Below, in pieces: positions 26,410-34,547 of a stretch of DNA of 64,000 nucleotides. The notes beneath the pieces are model-generated. The model had not been told where the DNA came from, did not search any database, and was given only the letters and a program-made list of their open reading frames with translations. The first letter of the stretch is position 1. Every line of letters begins with the position of its first letter. A program made the translations under genes and the position numbers. Source of the DNA: Deltaproteobacteria bacterium (GTDB lineage: Bacteria; Myxococcota; Myxococcia; Myxococcales; 40CM-4-68-19); the NCBI GenBank assembly GCA_025358085.1, contig JANYKT010000019.1, positions 62,001 through 126,000 of the forward strand. The letters run 5' to 3'.

Positions 26410-28289
26410 TCTTCCACCCAGCGGACGATGGCGTCGCCGATGAAGGCCACGCTCTTTGACGAGCCAAGCTCGCGCAGCACGTCGGCGCGGTTCGCATGCG
26501 CCTCCCGAATCAGCCGCTCGAGCGACATCACCCGCAGCGCGCGGAGAATGGCAATGGCCCCTGCGGCCGAGGCGGGATGTTTCTCAAGCACCGTCGACTC
26601 CGGTTGCTGCTCCTTTGGCGTCGCACCGCAGAGCGCCTGCGTAAGGGCCCAGCCGCGCACCTCAAGCTTCGCGCGCGCCCATCCTTTCACGGCCTCGAAC
26701 GCGAGCGACTTGCCATCGCGTCCCGAGACGTCTCCCGATCGCGCGTCTTTCAACAGCTTGGCAAGCGCGAGCATATTCACCGCTTCGTCTCTATCGAGCC
26801 ATTGCCAACCGACCGAAGGAGCCTTGCGGAACGATTCCCACTGCGCGCGCGTCTGCTTCCAGGTCGGAGGCCACTCGCGCCAGCGCTCTCGCAACGCCAC
26901 GACGCCCCCTGGCAGGCCCGCGAGCGTACGCAAGAACGCCAGCACCGAGGCCGGGTTCGCCTGATTCAAGATCGCGATGAATGCGGGACCTTTAGGCTGC
27001 ACCATCCGCAACAGGTTCGGCCGCTCGATCTTGATCGGTCCGAGGTCAGGCAGGAGCGAAGCCAGCGCAACGAATCCCTCGAGAAGAAAAGCCATCTCCG
27101 GACCGTGACCGGTGAGGGCCATTTCGTCGATATGATGGCGGGCGAAGGCGAGGCAGCCCTCCCACGCCGCGAGGCAGGCGTCGTCCGGTGGCTCCGCGGC
27201 CTTCTCCGCCGGTGCATTGCCTTCCAGAGCTTCACGCAGCTCCTCCAGGAGCATTCGGGGCGTGAGGCCCACTGTGTCGCAGAGCGTAGCCAGCTGGCCG
27301 TCGGTCAGCGGCGAGGCCACGTTCTTGAGCCAGAGCTCGACCAGCGCGCGGCGTTCCGACGGCGTCGGCAGCAGAAGCGGTATTCGCCTTCCGATCACGC
27401 GCGATCGCTGTGACGGGCCGAACCTGCGCTCGATGTTCGCGTCCCACTCGGTGCTCAGGCCCATCTGCACGATCACCAGGTCGCGCACTACGTCCACCAA
27501 CTCCGCGATCAGGTTCCCATAGGCGATGATGCGCGAGCCGCTACCGCCGGGATCAATCAGGTTCTCCAGTTGGTCAAAGACAATCACCAAGGGCGAGGTC
27601 GCCGCGGCCACCGCCGCGATGGTGCGCAGCGCGGAGATCACCTCACCATCGGGCAGAGCGTCCCGCACGCCAACTCGACGGGCCTGCGCGTCGTCGAGGT
27701 CGCGGCCGCTCAGCCAGACCAGCAGCGCCGTGCGCGGGAGCGGCTCGGCGAAGGGGACGCGCAACAGCCGCTCGAGATAGCTTGTGTCAATCCCGGCGGC
27801 GGACGGCGCGAGGCTCTCGATGGCCTGCTCGACGCGCGCCTGCCGCTCCTCGGCGGACAGCTCGCGAAGCTGCTGCAGCATGGCAGCTGGAAACCTGGGG
27901 TTCTCGCCGCCCGCCAGCGCGAGCGTCGTGCCGGCGATGACGTCGATTTGCGACTGGCCATAAGAGTTGTACCCGAGCTGCTGCACGATCTGGCCGAGCA
28001 GGAATCGCGGCGTCATCTCGCCGCCGATCAGCGGCCGGACGTGAACGAAGACCCCTCGCGCGCCTACCTTCCGCCGCAACCTGCCGAAGAGGTGAGTCTT
28101 GCCGACGCCGGCAGGGCCTACCGCGACGATGGCCAGGGGCGGCTCACCGCGCTCCCGGGCCTGCGCGCGGCGCCGAAGGTCTTCAATCGATTGCACCACT
28201 GCATTGGTGGCGGCGGCGTTGAGGGAATCGAGATCGAGGATCTCCGGCGCCCAAGGCTCGGCGTGCGTCGGCGCAAGCTGGTTCGTCAT
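26406..28289 (-). CDS. AAA/STAND-like ATPase of the island cassette
   Basis: 627 residues from ATG 28289. P-loop GPAGVGKT (58-65), then ARGVFVHVRPLIGGEMTPRFLLGQIVQQL, which recalls Orc/Cdc6-like or BREX-type ATPases. Walker B is LVIVFDQLENL (D239, E242). A probable sensor/arginine region follows (RRFGPSQRSRVIGRRIPLLLPTPSERRALVELWL). The C-terminal 300 residues are helical and unrecognised. Start and stop both overlap the neighbouring genes (TAATG upstream, ATGA downstream), strongly suggesting one protein complex with the winged-helix protein and the nuclease-FtsK fusion. Role inferred, not known. Confidence 0.7.
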   Translation of the reverse strand: MTNQLAPTHAEPWAPEILDLDSLNAAATNAVVQSIEDLRRRAQARERGEPPLAIVAVGPAGVGKTHLFGRLRRKVGARGVFVHVRPLIGGEMTPRFLLGQIVQQLGYNSYGQSQIDVIAGTTLALAGGENPRFPAAMLQQLRELSAEERQARVEQAIESLAPSAAGIDTSYLERLLRVPFAEPLPRTALLVWLSGRDLDDAQARRVGVRDALPDGEVISALRTIAAVAAATSPLVIVFDQLENLIDPGGSGSRIIAYGNLIAELVDVVRDLVIVQMGLSTEWDANIERRFGPSQRSRVIGRRIPLLLPTPSERRALVELWLKNVASPLTDGQLATLCDTVGLTPRMLLEELREALEGNAPAEKAAEPPDDACLAAWEGCLAFARHHIDEMALTGHGPEMAFLLEGFVALASLLPDLGPIKIERPNLLRMVQPKGPAFIAILNQANPASVLAFLRTLAGLPGGVVALRERWREWPPTWKQTRAQWESFRKAPSVGWQWLDRDEAVNMLALAKLLKDARSGDVSGRDGKSLAFEAVKGWARAKLEVRGWALTQALCGATPKEQQPESTVLEKHPASAAGAIAILRALRVMSLERLIREAHANRADVLRELGSSKSVAFIGDAIVRWVEE

Positions 28290-29083
28290 TACGCAGCTCC
28301 GGTCAGGCGTGCCCAGGAGAGCCGGGTACCGCGCGGACCGGGCGGACACAGATCCAACTCTTCCGGCGAGAGGCGGTCGAGACCCGAATCGGGCTGCAAC
28401 TCGATGCGCCCGCCTCGCGCTGCCTCGAGAATCGCCGCGTGCACCTCGCTGGGCCGGTGAGCGGACAGCGCGCGAACCGTGTCCGGCACGAAGCTCAGGC
28501 CCACGGACACGCGCACGTGGCGGCCCAGCTCAGCGACGGCCGTGTCCAAGAGCGACACTGCCTTACGAGACTGCACGAACTCCAGAAGCTGCTCGCGCAC
28601 GTCGTCCTGCAGCACCGTCGCGTCGCGTCTCAACGCCTTGGCAGCGAGGGTGGCGAGGAGCTTGCTCGCCCGCGCGAGCGCCACGAGTTGTTCGCGAGAA
28701 AGGGTCGCGGCCGAGACGTGAGCCAGAATCTCGACCTTGCCGCGGAGCACGGTCTTGGCGCGCCCTTCGCTCACCAGGGCGGCGGCCACCGCTTTGACCT
28801 CTTTCACCGTGGCGCCGCGTACGGCTTTGACAAGCTGCGAGGGCGCGATCTGCTTCCGCTCCTCGAGGTTTTTTATGAGCTGCTTCCGGAGCGGGACGCG
28901 AACAGCCTTTGGCGTGCGCTCGAATCCGTCCGCCTCCAGGCGCGACAGCGCAGCTGCATGCTGGGCGCGCGGAACGCCCGCTTTCGTGAGGGCTGGCGCG
29001 TTCAGCGCTTTCTCGCGCTCGAGCGCGGCGCGGAGAGCGGGAAGCACTGAATCGAGATCGATCGTCTTTGCGCGCGAGGCCAA
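28289..29083 (-). CDS. multi winged-helix-like protein of the island cassette
   Basis: 264 residues starting at TTG 29083 with AGGGGAGA just upstream. No family recognised by name. It looks like serial winged-helix units: PALTKAGVPRAQHAAALSRL, then SQLVKAVRGATVKEVKAVAAALVSEGRAK, and a C-terminal one (VHAAILEAARGGRIELQPDSG). The last residues, LSPEELDLCPPGPRGTRLSWARL, look like a conserved signature. Probably the DNA-binding or target-recognition part of the cassette. Its stop overlaps the ATPase start by one base. Confidence 0.6.
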   Translation of the reverse strand: MASRAKTIDLDSVLPALRAALEREKALNAPALTKAGVPRAQHAAALSRLEADGFERTPKAVRVPLRKQLIKNLEERKQIAPSQLVKAVRGATVKEVKAVAAALVSEGRAKTVLRGKVEILAHVSAATLSREQLVALARASKLLATLAAKALRRDATVLQDDVREQLLEFVQSRKAVSLLDTAVAELGRHVRVSVGLSFVPDTVRALSAHRPSEVHAAILEAARGGRIELQPDSGLDRLSPEELDLCPPGPRGTRLSWARLTGAA

Positions 29084-29454
29084 TTTCTCCCCTCTGGTTG
29101 CAGGGCACTGTACCAGTCTCGCTTGCCTCGAGTGGGTTCTGTTACCGCGCGCCTCCCTCTCGGCATCGGGCGTACCTGCGCAAATTTGGCGCGTCGCCGA
29201 AATACGATCTCCCGCGCGCTTGATTAGAGCTTCATCGGATCTCGGTCAGGGCGAAGGGAGCTGAATCGGGCGGTGGTTTTCTTTGAGGCGGGTCAACGCT
29301 GACAGCCTGCGCCTTCAGCGAGCGTCCGGCGGTCAGCCGGGTTGCGTGATGATGCGCACGACCTGCGAAACGACCATGTCGCTTGGACCCTTATCGGCGA
29401 GTTGGCCGTCAACCGCCATCGAGGCGAGGCCGTCCGCGTGCTCCCTCGCGAACC
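29084..29454. promoter_or_regulatory. 371-nt spacer upstream of the three-gene unit
   Basis: Lies between the SNF2 gene stop and the winged-helix gene start, both on the minus strand. Long enough to hold its own promoter, so the helicase and the three downstream genes may be separate transcripts. No coding frame is convincing. Near the start codon the minus strand reads tggtacagtgccctgca, which resembles a sigma-54 site but has 11 rather than 10 nt between GG and GC. Confidence 0.3.
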
Positions 29455-32043
29455 TCACGCCTGTTGGGCGCCGAGCCTGCGGGCGAGCTCGGCGAAGAAG
29501 CCGGCCAGCGTCGCAGCGGCCTCCGCCGGTGCCTCGATGCGCAGCCCGCCGCCCGCGGTCGGCTCGATCCGCACCTGCGCGAGAGTGTCCATCAGGATCG
29601 AGCTGGCGTTGGCACCGGCCCTCGCGGACTCGTTCGCGGGCGGCGCGGCCGTCCCGGCGTCGAGGGCCCCATCGGCTGGCGGAGAAGGCAGGTCGAGAGA
29701 GGCGTCTTCGGCTGCAGAGCGCGCTCCTTCGCCGAGGGCCGCCGGCAAGTCGACCAGCTTTTCGACGCGCGAGAGAAACGACCCGCCGCCGTCGTAGCGC
29801 ACTTCGTCCGAGGCGCCGTCGAAGAGACCGGAGAAGAGCGCCCTCTTGTCGCCGAGCAGGCCCGCGATGCGCGCTTCGATGCCAGCCTCGGCGACGAGGT
29901 TGTAGACCTCGATGCGGTTCTTCTGCCCCATCCGCCAGATGCGGGCGATGCGCTGCTCGAGCACGGCAGGATTCCAGGGCAGCTCAAGGTTGATGCAGCT
30001 ATCGGCGGCGTGCTGGAGGTTCAGGCCGACGCCGCCCGCGTCGGTCGCGAAGAGGACGCGGGTGCGCGCGTCGTCGTGGAAGTCGACCAGGTTCTGCGTG
30101 CGCCGCTTCGGCGACTCTTTGCCGCTGAACCAGACCGCGCGAAGCCCCGCGGCTTCGAGAAGGTCCCCGATCGCCCAGTGCGCGAGCGTGAGCATGCGCC
30201 GCCACTGGCTGAAGACGACGATGCGCCGCTCCTGCACCACCGCCAGCTGGCGGACGAGCTCCCGCAGCTCCCCGAGCTTGGGCGAGCCGAGCGTGGAGAG
30301 CACCGCGGGAGTGGGCCGCTCGCGGGCGATGCCTTGGCCAAGCTCGTCGTAGCGCGCGAGCGCGAGCCCGTTGCAGAGCATGCGCTGCTCGGTGAGCATG
30401 GCCATCAGGCGCTGGAACTCGGGCGGAGTGAGCGGCCGCCGCCGCCCGCGGGCCGCGAGCGCAGCGATAGGAGGGATGAGCGCGTCGTGCTCCTCGAGCT
30501 GCTGCGGCGTCAGCTCGACCGGAACGCGCGTGTCGATCCGAGCCGGCAGCTGCTGCAGCACCTCCTGCTTGCGGCGGCGCAGGAACGACGGGGCCATGCG
30601 GTCCCGAAGCGTGTCGAGGTGCCGCGCGCCCGCCACCTCGCGCTTCCCGCCTTCGTGCAGCGTGTGCCACGGCGTGAGCCGCCATTTGGGCTCGAGCGCC
30701 GTGTCGTCCACCCAGTCGTAGAGGGAAGCAAGCTCGTCGATGCGGTTCTCGAGCGGCGTGCCCGTCAGCACCAGCCGGAACAAGGGCTGCAGTTGCTTCA
30801 CGCTCGCCGCGGTCTTCGTCTGCCAGTTCTTGATCCGCTGCGCTTCGTCGAGCACCACCAGCTCCGGATCCCAGGCCCGCATCGCCGCGAGATCGCGCAC
30901 CGCCTGCTCGTAATTGGATATAAGGAATCCATTGCCTGCCTGATAGAACGCCTGCCTCTCGCTCGCGCTGCCTTCGACGAGGCGGACCGGCACATCGGTA
31001 AACGAACGCCACTCTCGCAGCCATTGTGGCTTAAGGCTCGCCGGCACGATGAGCAGTCCGCGTCGCACCTTGCCCAGCTTCCAGAGAGCGTGACAGGCGC
31101 CGATCGCCTGCGCCGTCTTACCCAGCCCCATGTCGTCGGCCAACAGCAGCCGCCCGGTAGTGACCGCCCGGCGTACGCCTTCTCGCTGGTACGGGAAGAG
31201 CCGGTGCTTCAGGCTGCGCAGGACCGCGCCGAGACGTTCGCCGATCGGTGCGAGTGAAATCAGCCTCTGCAGCCGCTCGGCTTCCTCCGTGAGCAGCGGC
31301 AAGAGCGCTGGGTCGGAGGGCAGTGAACCTCCGCCGGAGGTATGGCCAGCGAGGCGGAGCAGCGCAGCTACCAGCGCACGGCGGCGTTCAACATTGCGCG
31401 GGTGCGTGCTGCTGAGAGAGCGCGCCTCGCCGCGGCCGGCGAAGCCGGCGTCGATAAGCTTGCGGTGCGGCGACGTCGGGAGCGGCCCCAGCCACCGGAT
31501 GCGAGCGAGCACATCGTCCTTGCCGAGAAGCGGCCGAACGGGGTCCCACACGAGACGTCCCACGGCGGGCGACGCGGGCGCGTGCGGTTCCCGGGCGCTC
31601 CGAGGCTTTTGGTGGGCATGAGTGAGCGCGACCAGGAGGTGCTTGCAGAGGGCCAGTCCGTTGCGCACGAAGTCCCGGCAGTCGCAGCTGCCCGACAGTC
31701 CAGCGCCGGCGGTGAGCAGCGTGCGGTAGGGGCGGCGGCTCGCCTTCGACGCGATGGTATAGAGGCCAGTGGCCGAGCGCGCCGGCACATGCACGGCGCG
31801 AAGCGCCTCTCGCGTGGCCGCGGCCTTTCGTCGCAAGAGCGCCTCGAGCGCGGCCCGGCGAAGCGGGAAGTCTCCTCCCTTGGTGACCTCGAGGATGTGG
31901 AGCGCGACCAGCCTCGCGGGAATCGCTCCGAAGCGTTTCCCCGCCATCCCCTCGAGCTCGCGCCGTGCATCGTCGTCGACGACCGAGGTTCTGAGGGAGG
32001 CCCCCGGCTCAATGAGCGCTGGTGGTTGTGACAAGCTCGGCAC
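29455..32043 (-). CDS. SNF2-family helicase-like ATPase with N-terminal SWIM zinc finger
   Basis: 862 residues. The SWIM finger is C120-x-C122...C133-x-H135. The SNF2 core begins near residue 275: LFPYQREGVRRAV, motif I DDMGLGKT (303-310), motif II DEAQ (399-402, Gln instead of His), LTGTPLENR, and in the second lobe IVVFSQWRRMLTL, ATDAGGVGLNLQ and the arginine-finger motif RIARIWRMGQKNRIEVYNLV. About 120 C-terminal residues are low-complexity and end helical. Such enzymes translocate on duplex DNA and recur in DISARM, Zorya and Dpd systems. GTG start with GGGGAGG at good spacing. First gene of the putative cassette. Confidence 0.88.
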   Translation of the reverse strand: MPSLSQPPALIEPGASLRTSVVDDDARRELEGMAGKRFGAIPARLVALHILEVTKGGDFPLRRAALEALLRRKAAATREALRAVHVPARSATGLYTIASKASRRPYRTLLTAGAGLSGSCDCRDFVRNGLALCKHLLVALTHAHQKPRSAREPHAPASPAVGRLVWDPVRPLLGKDDVLARIRWLGPLPTSPHRKLIDAGFAGRGEARSLSSTHPRNVERRRALVAALLRLAGHTSGGGSLPSDPALLPLLTEEAERLQRLISLAPIGERLGAVLRSLKHRLFPYQREGVRRAVTTGRLLLADDMGLGKTAQAIGACHALWKLGKVRRGLLIVPASLKPQWLREWRSFTDVPVRLVEGSASERQAFYQAGNGFLISNYEQAVRDLAAMRAWDPELVVLDEAQRIKNWQTKTAASVKQLQPLFRLVLTGTPLENRIDELASLYDWVDDTALEPKWRLTPWHTLHEGGKREVAGARHLDTLRDRMAPSFLRRRKQEVLQQLPARIDTRVPVELTPQQLEEHDALIPPIAALAARGRRRPLTPPEFQRLMAMLTEQRMLCNGLALARYDELGQGIARERPTPAVLSTLGSPKLGELRELVRQLAVVQERRIVVFSQWRRMLTLAHWAIGDLLEAAGLRAVWFSGKESPKRRTQNLVDFHDDARTRVLFATDAGGVGLNLQHAADSCINLELPWNPAVLEQRIARIWRMGQKNRIEVYNLVAEAGIEARIAGLLGDKRALFSGLFDGASDEVRYDGGGSFLSRVEKLVDLPAALGEGARSAAEDASLDLPSPPADGALDAGTAAPPANESARAGANASSILMDTLAQVRIEPTAGGGLRIEAPAEAAATLAGFFAELARRLGAQQA

Positions 32044-32178
32044 CGAACCTCCCCGTGAGCGGCGCGCACGTTAGGGAGAGTGTGATGCCATGACAAGAAG
32101 ATTTGCCGCGGGCCGATGGAATACCGGTATCTGCCGGGCTTATCGTGCGCGTCGAGGACGATCGGTCTCGGTAATGAA

Positions 32179-32526
32179 TCAAGGGCGAACCACCGCGCAG
32201 TCACTTGTTCCAAAGTCGATCGAACCGCGCAAAGACCTTCTCGAGGTCAAAGCCGGGGCGTCCGGCCGGAGCACGCTGGGCAGGTCTCGCGCCAGCCCTG
32301 CTGCAAAGATCCGTCGGCGGCATTCTGTCATGCCGAATGAGCGGCGTTGCTTCGACAAAGGATCTACTTTGAGTTCGGCCAACTTGCGATCGACCAGCGC
32401 GACGAAATCTGCCGAGGTGAAATCAGCGCGCCGGTCGCGCAGCCTGTCGAGATCGTAGAAGTCGCGGATGGCGTCGCGCGTAAACGCCGCACGTACCTTC
32501 TCTGCCCGCGCTTCCGCAGCGGCCAA
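32179..32526 (-). pseudogene. 3' fragment of an AbiEii/AbiGii-type nucleotidyltransferase toxin gene
   Basis: Only the C-terminal part is present. The start of the frame, AAAEARAEKVRAAFTRDAIRDFYDLDRLRDRR, matches the EEALAEKlRAal...iRDfYDL block that lies past the middle of AbiEii-like toxins. The nucleotidyltransferase core that should precede it is missing; that space is taken by the next, different gene. Possibly a separate decayed system or the scar of a deletion. Confidence 0.55.
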
Positions 32527-32567
32527 CGCCCAACAGGTGGCGTTGCCGTAGCCGGAGCGACGCGCCT

Positions 32568-32732
32568 TCAGCTGGAAGGCTTGGCCTGCTTCAACTGCCG
32601 GCTAAGCTTCTGCATCTGGAGGACGATCAGAATCTTTTCTTGGAACGGAAGCTCCGCGAGTTTGCGCCGCTGGGCCACCTTCGCCGCGAGGATCCGGTCG
32701 AACGCTTGCTGTCGCGTCAGGTTCTCAGCCAC
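32568..32732 (-). CDS. 54-residue partner protein of the MNT nucleotidyltransferase
   Basis: Short gene starting at GTG 32732, overlapping the end of the nucleotidyltransferase gene by 8 nt. Sequence is basic and helical with LPFQEKILIVLQMQKLSRQLKQ. Short proteins with an F-EEKI-x-x-V-x-x-LQK core often follow MNT-like genes in toxin-antitoxin-like loci, so the pair may form a two-gene module. The function of these partners is not established. Confidence 0.5.
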   Translation of the reverse strand: MAENLTRQQAFDRILAAKVAQRRKLAELPFQEKILIVLQMQKLSRQLKQAKPSS

Positions 32733-33264
32733 GAGTCAATTCCTCGAACTTGCGCCAGCGGTTGAGCATGCCGTGGCGAAGCAGAATGGACTCTAACGCC
32801 GCGCGATCCAGCGGGGTAGTGGCGGTCTCCTGCAGGTGCAGAATCTTCATCCGGTCCTTGGCCCGGTTCGCCTGGAGCGCAACCGCGACCGCGTGCTCGG
32901 CCGTGAAGATCCGAGCCGGTGCCCTTCCGATCGTGATGTCCCGGGCTTGTTGAATAGCTTCCTCAACCAACGGCCCCGTAGCCGGCAGGATCTGCACGGG
33001 AACGCCCTCGATCAAGATCTGCTCGTTCTCGGCCGAGTAGCCCAGGTTGCGCAGATATTCATAGATGGGAGCCAGACTGATCAGGTCGCCCGCCGACGGG
33101 AAATGAGCGAACACGTCGAGGTCGCCGGTCTCGAAGGGCTCTGCGTAGTAGATGAACGCGAAAGCGCCGCCGATCGCGTACCGACCTATCAGTCCCGCGC
33201 TCTCCAACTCGTTCAGCCGCTGGAAGACGACTTCGATGGAGGCGCTGGTCGCATCGACCGGCAT
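32725..33264 (-). CDS. MNT-type nucleotidyltransferase-like protein
   Basis: 179 residues from ATG 33264. The minimal nucleotidyltransferase signature is present: YAIGGAFAFIYYAEPFETGDLDVF, giving G32-G33 and the metal-binding D48-x-D50. The rest (YEYLRNLGYSAENEQILIEGVPVQILP, then a helical C-terminus) fits the AbiEii-related nucleotidyltransferase fold. Such proteins act as toxins, or as antitoxins that modify HEPN toxins. Coupled to the 54-residue gene downstream. AGAAGGGG precedes the start. Confidence 0.65.
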   Translation of the reverse strand: MPVDATSASIEVVFQRLNELESAGLIGRYAIGGAFAFIYYAEPFETGDLDVFAHFPSAGDLISLAPIYEYLRNLGYSAENEQILIEGVPVQILPATGPLVEEAIQQARDITIGRAPARIFTAEHAVAVALQANRAKDRMKILHLQETATTPLDRAALESILLRHGMLNRWRKFEELTRG

Positions 33265-33367
33265 GCCCCTTCTGTACCCGAACGGGGCCCCGCAGGTCGA
33301 GTGGACCTCAGGGATTCGAGAACGGACGTGGCTGACCGTTGTTACGCGCGAGCGGTACACTGGCTAC

Positions 33368-34302
33368 GTGCCAAAGACATCTGCACGTACGCTCATGCTC
33401 AAGCCGGCGGACCCGTTCGATCTCATCCGCTGGCTCGCGCGCTCGGACCCTGGTGGCTGCTGACATTGCCGAGTTGCACGTGCTTGACCTCGCCGAGGTG
33501 CCGTGGGTCGGTCGCGACCTGGAGGGACTCATCGAGTTTCCAGGGTTCACGGTACCTCCCGGTTCGCGTCGGGGAGTGGTGCCCAACCACGCGGCCGAGG
33601 CGTTCACCCATGCGATGGCAGAATTACGGCCGCTGGTCGAGGACGAGTTAAAGCGCCTGGAGCGCGAGCGGCGGGCCGGTGCCAGAGACCGAAGACGTCC
33701 CGATGGTCCAGCCGACGCTCTTCCCCGAAGGCCCGCTCGCTGCTGTGCGAATCTCGCCCGATCCAGTCGAGGTCGCGCCCGGCCACGAGCACCGCGTGCG
33801 CGCAGCCGCGCTCGATAACGACGGCCGACTCATTCGTCACGGAGTCAGTTTCCGGTGGTCGCTCGACGGGGCCGGCTTTTCTGTTCACGGTGAAGGTCCG
33901 CGCCCAGCCATCACCGCAGATGCCGCGCTCCGTCCAGGAACTGTCGCACGGCTGCGGGTCGAAGCCGAGCGGGGGCCACAGCGCGCCGGCGCGGAGGCCA
34001 CCGTTGAAGCCGTCGAGCCGCGCGTGGACGAAGCGGGTTTCGGCATCCCCGAGCCGCATCTCGTCGACGCGCTCGGCGAGACCTGGCGTAGTCGCTTCGA
34101 CGGCAAGCGTTGGGAGGTAAACCAGATGCACGAGGACTACCTCGCGTTGAAGGGGGAGTCGCGCTCCCGCCTGCGCTACCTCCTCGCGCTGCTAGCGAAG
34201 GACCTGGCACAACACGCGCACCGCGTGCCGGGAGCAGTCGAGGCCTCGGAAGACGTGGCATCGATACTAGCGCTTGTCGAACGGAACCTTCGCGGGGCGT
34301 GA
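33368..34302 (+). pseudogene. decayed GHKL (Hsp90/MutL-like) ATPase gene
   Basis: Three pieces in three steps. The start (MLKPADPFDLIRWLARS, from about 33394) is the N-terminus seen in these ATPases, which normally continue with an AELVQNSLDA motif; here it runs into a stop. Then VPWVGRDLEGLIEFPGFTVPPGSRRGVVPN...VEDELKRLERER (to about 33665) continues in another frame after an internal deletion that removed the nucleotide pocket. Finally, after one more frameshift, an Ig-like domain (VRISPDPVEVAPGHEHRVRA) and the usual C-terminal KRWEVNQMHEDYLALKGESRSRLRYLLALLAKDLA run to 34302. Not functional as an ATPase. Confidence 0.6.
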
Positions 34303-34387
34303 GGAAAGCTGGCCGAGGGTTGCAATGCGCAAAGTCGTTCGGGACCTGGTCTCCTTGCGCGCGAAAGGCCGCCGCGGTCGCAGCCAG

Positions 34388-34534
34388 ATCTCCAAACCAT
34401 TGGTGCGCTTGCTCGTGCGCGATGGTGTTGGCGACCAGGAAGCGCTGCTCGTCGGACGTCATGCCCTTCTTGGCGAAGAAGACGTCCTCGGCATAACGGA
34501 CAGCGCCCGCGTTTTCCATCGCGTAGGTTGCGTC
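34388..34534 (-). pseudogene. internal fragment of an M1-family aminopeptidase
   Basis: About 49 codons encode YAMENAGAVRYAEDVFF, then VANTIAHEQAHQWFGD. This contains the two M1 hallmarks, the (G)AMEN exopeptidase motif and HExxH. Nothing before or after in this frame belongs to an aminopeptidase; the sequence goes straight from AMEN-HExxH to unrelated residues. It is a broken remnant just downstream of the DUF5117 metalloprotease. Confidence 0.65.
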
Positions 34535-34547
34535 GGGCCCCTCGGCG

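Noticed and set aside
29090-29120. Sigma-54-like site before the winged-helix gene
   Set aside because: Spacing between GG and GC is 11 nt rather than 10.
29383-31257. 624-codon plus-strand frame over the SNF2 gene
   Set aside because: Antisense to intact helicase motifs; Arg/Glu/Pro-rich shadow composition.
32100-32213. Nudix-like peptide ARWFALDSLPRPIVLD on the minus strand upstream of the SNF2 gene
   Set aside because: Too short, and the Nudix box is absent; similarity could be chance.
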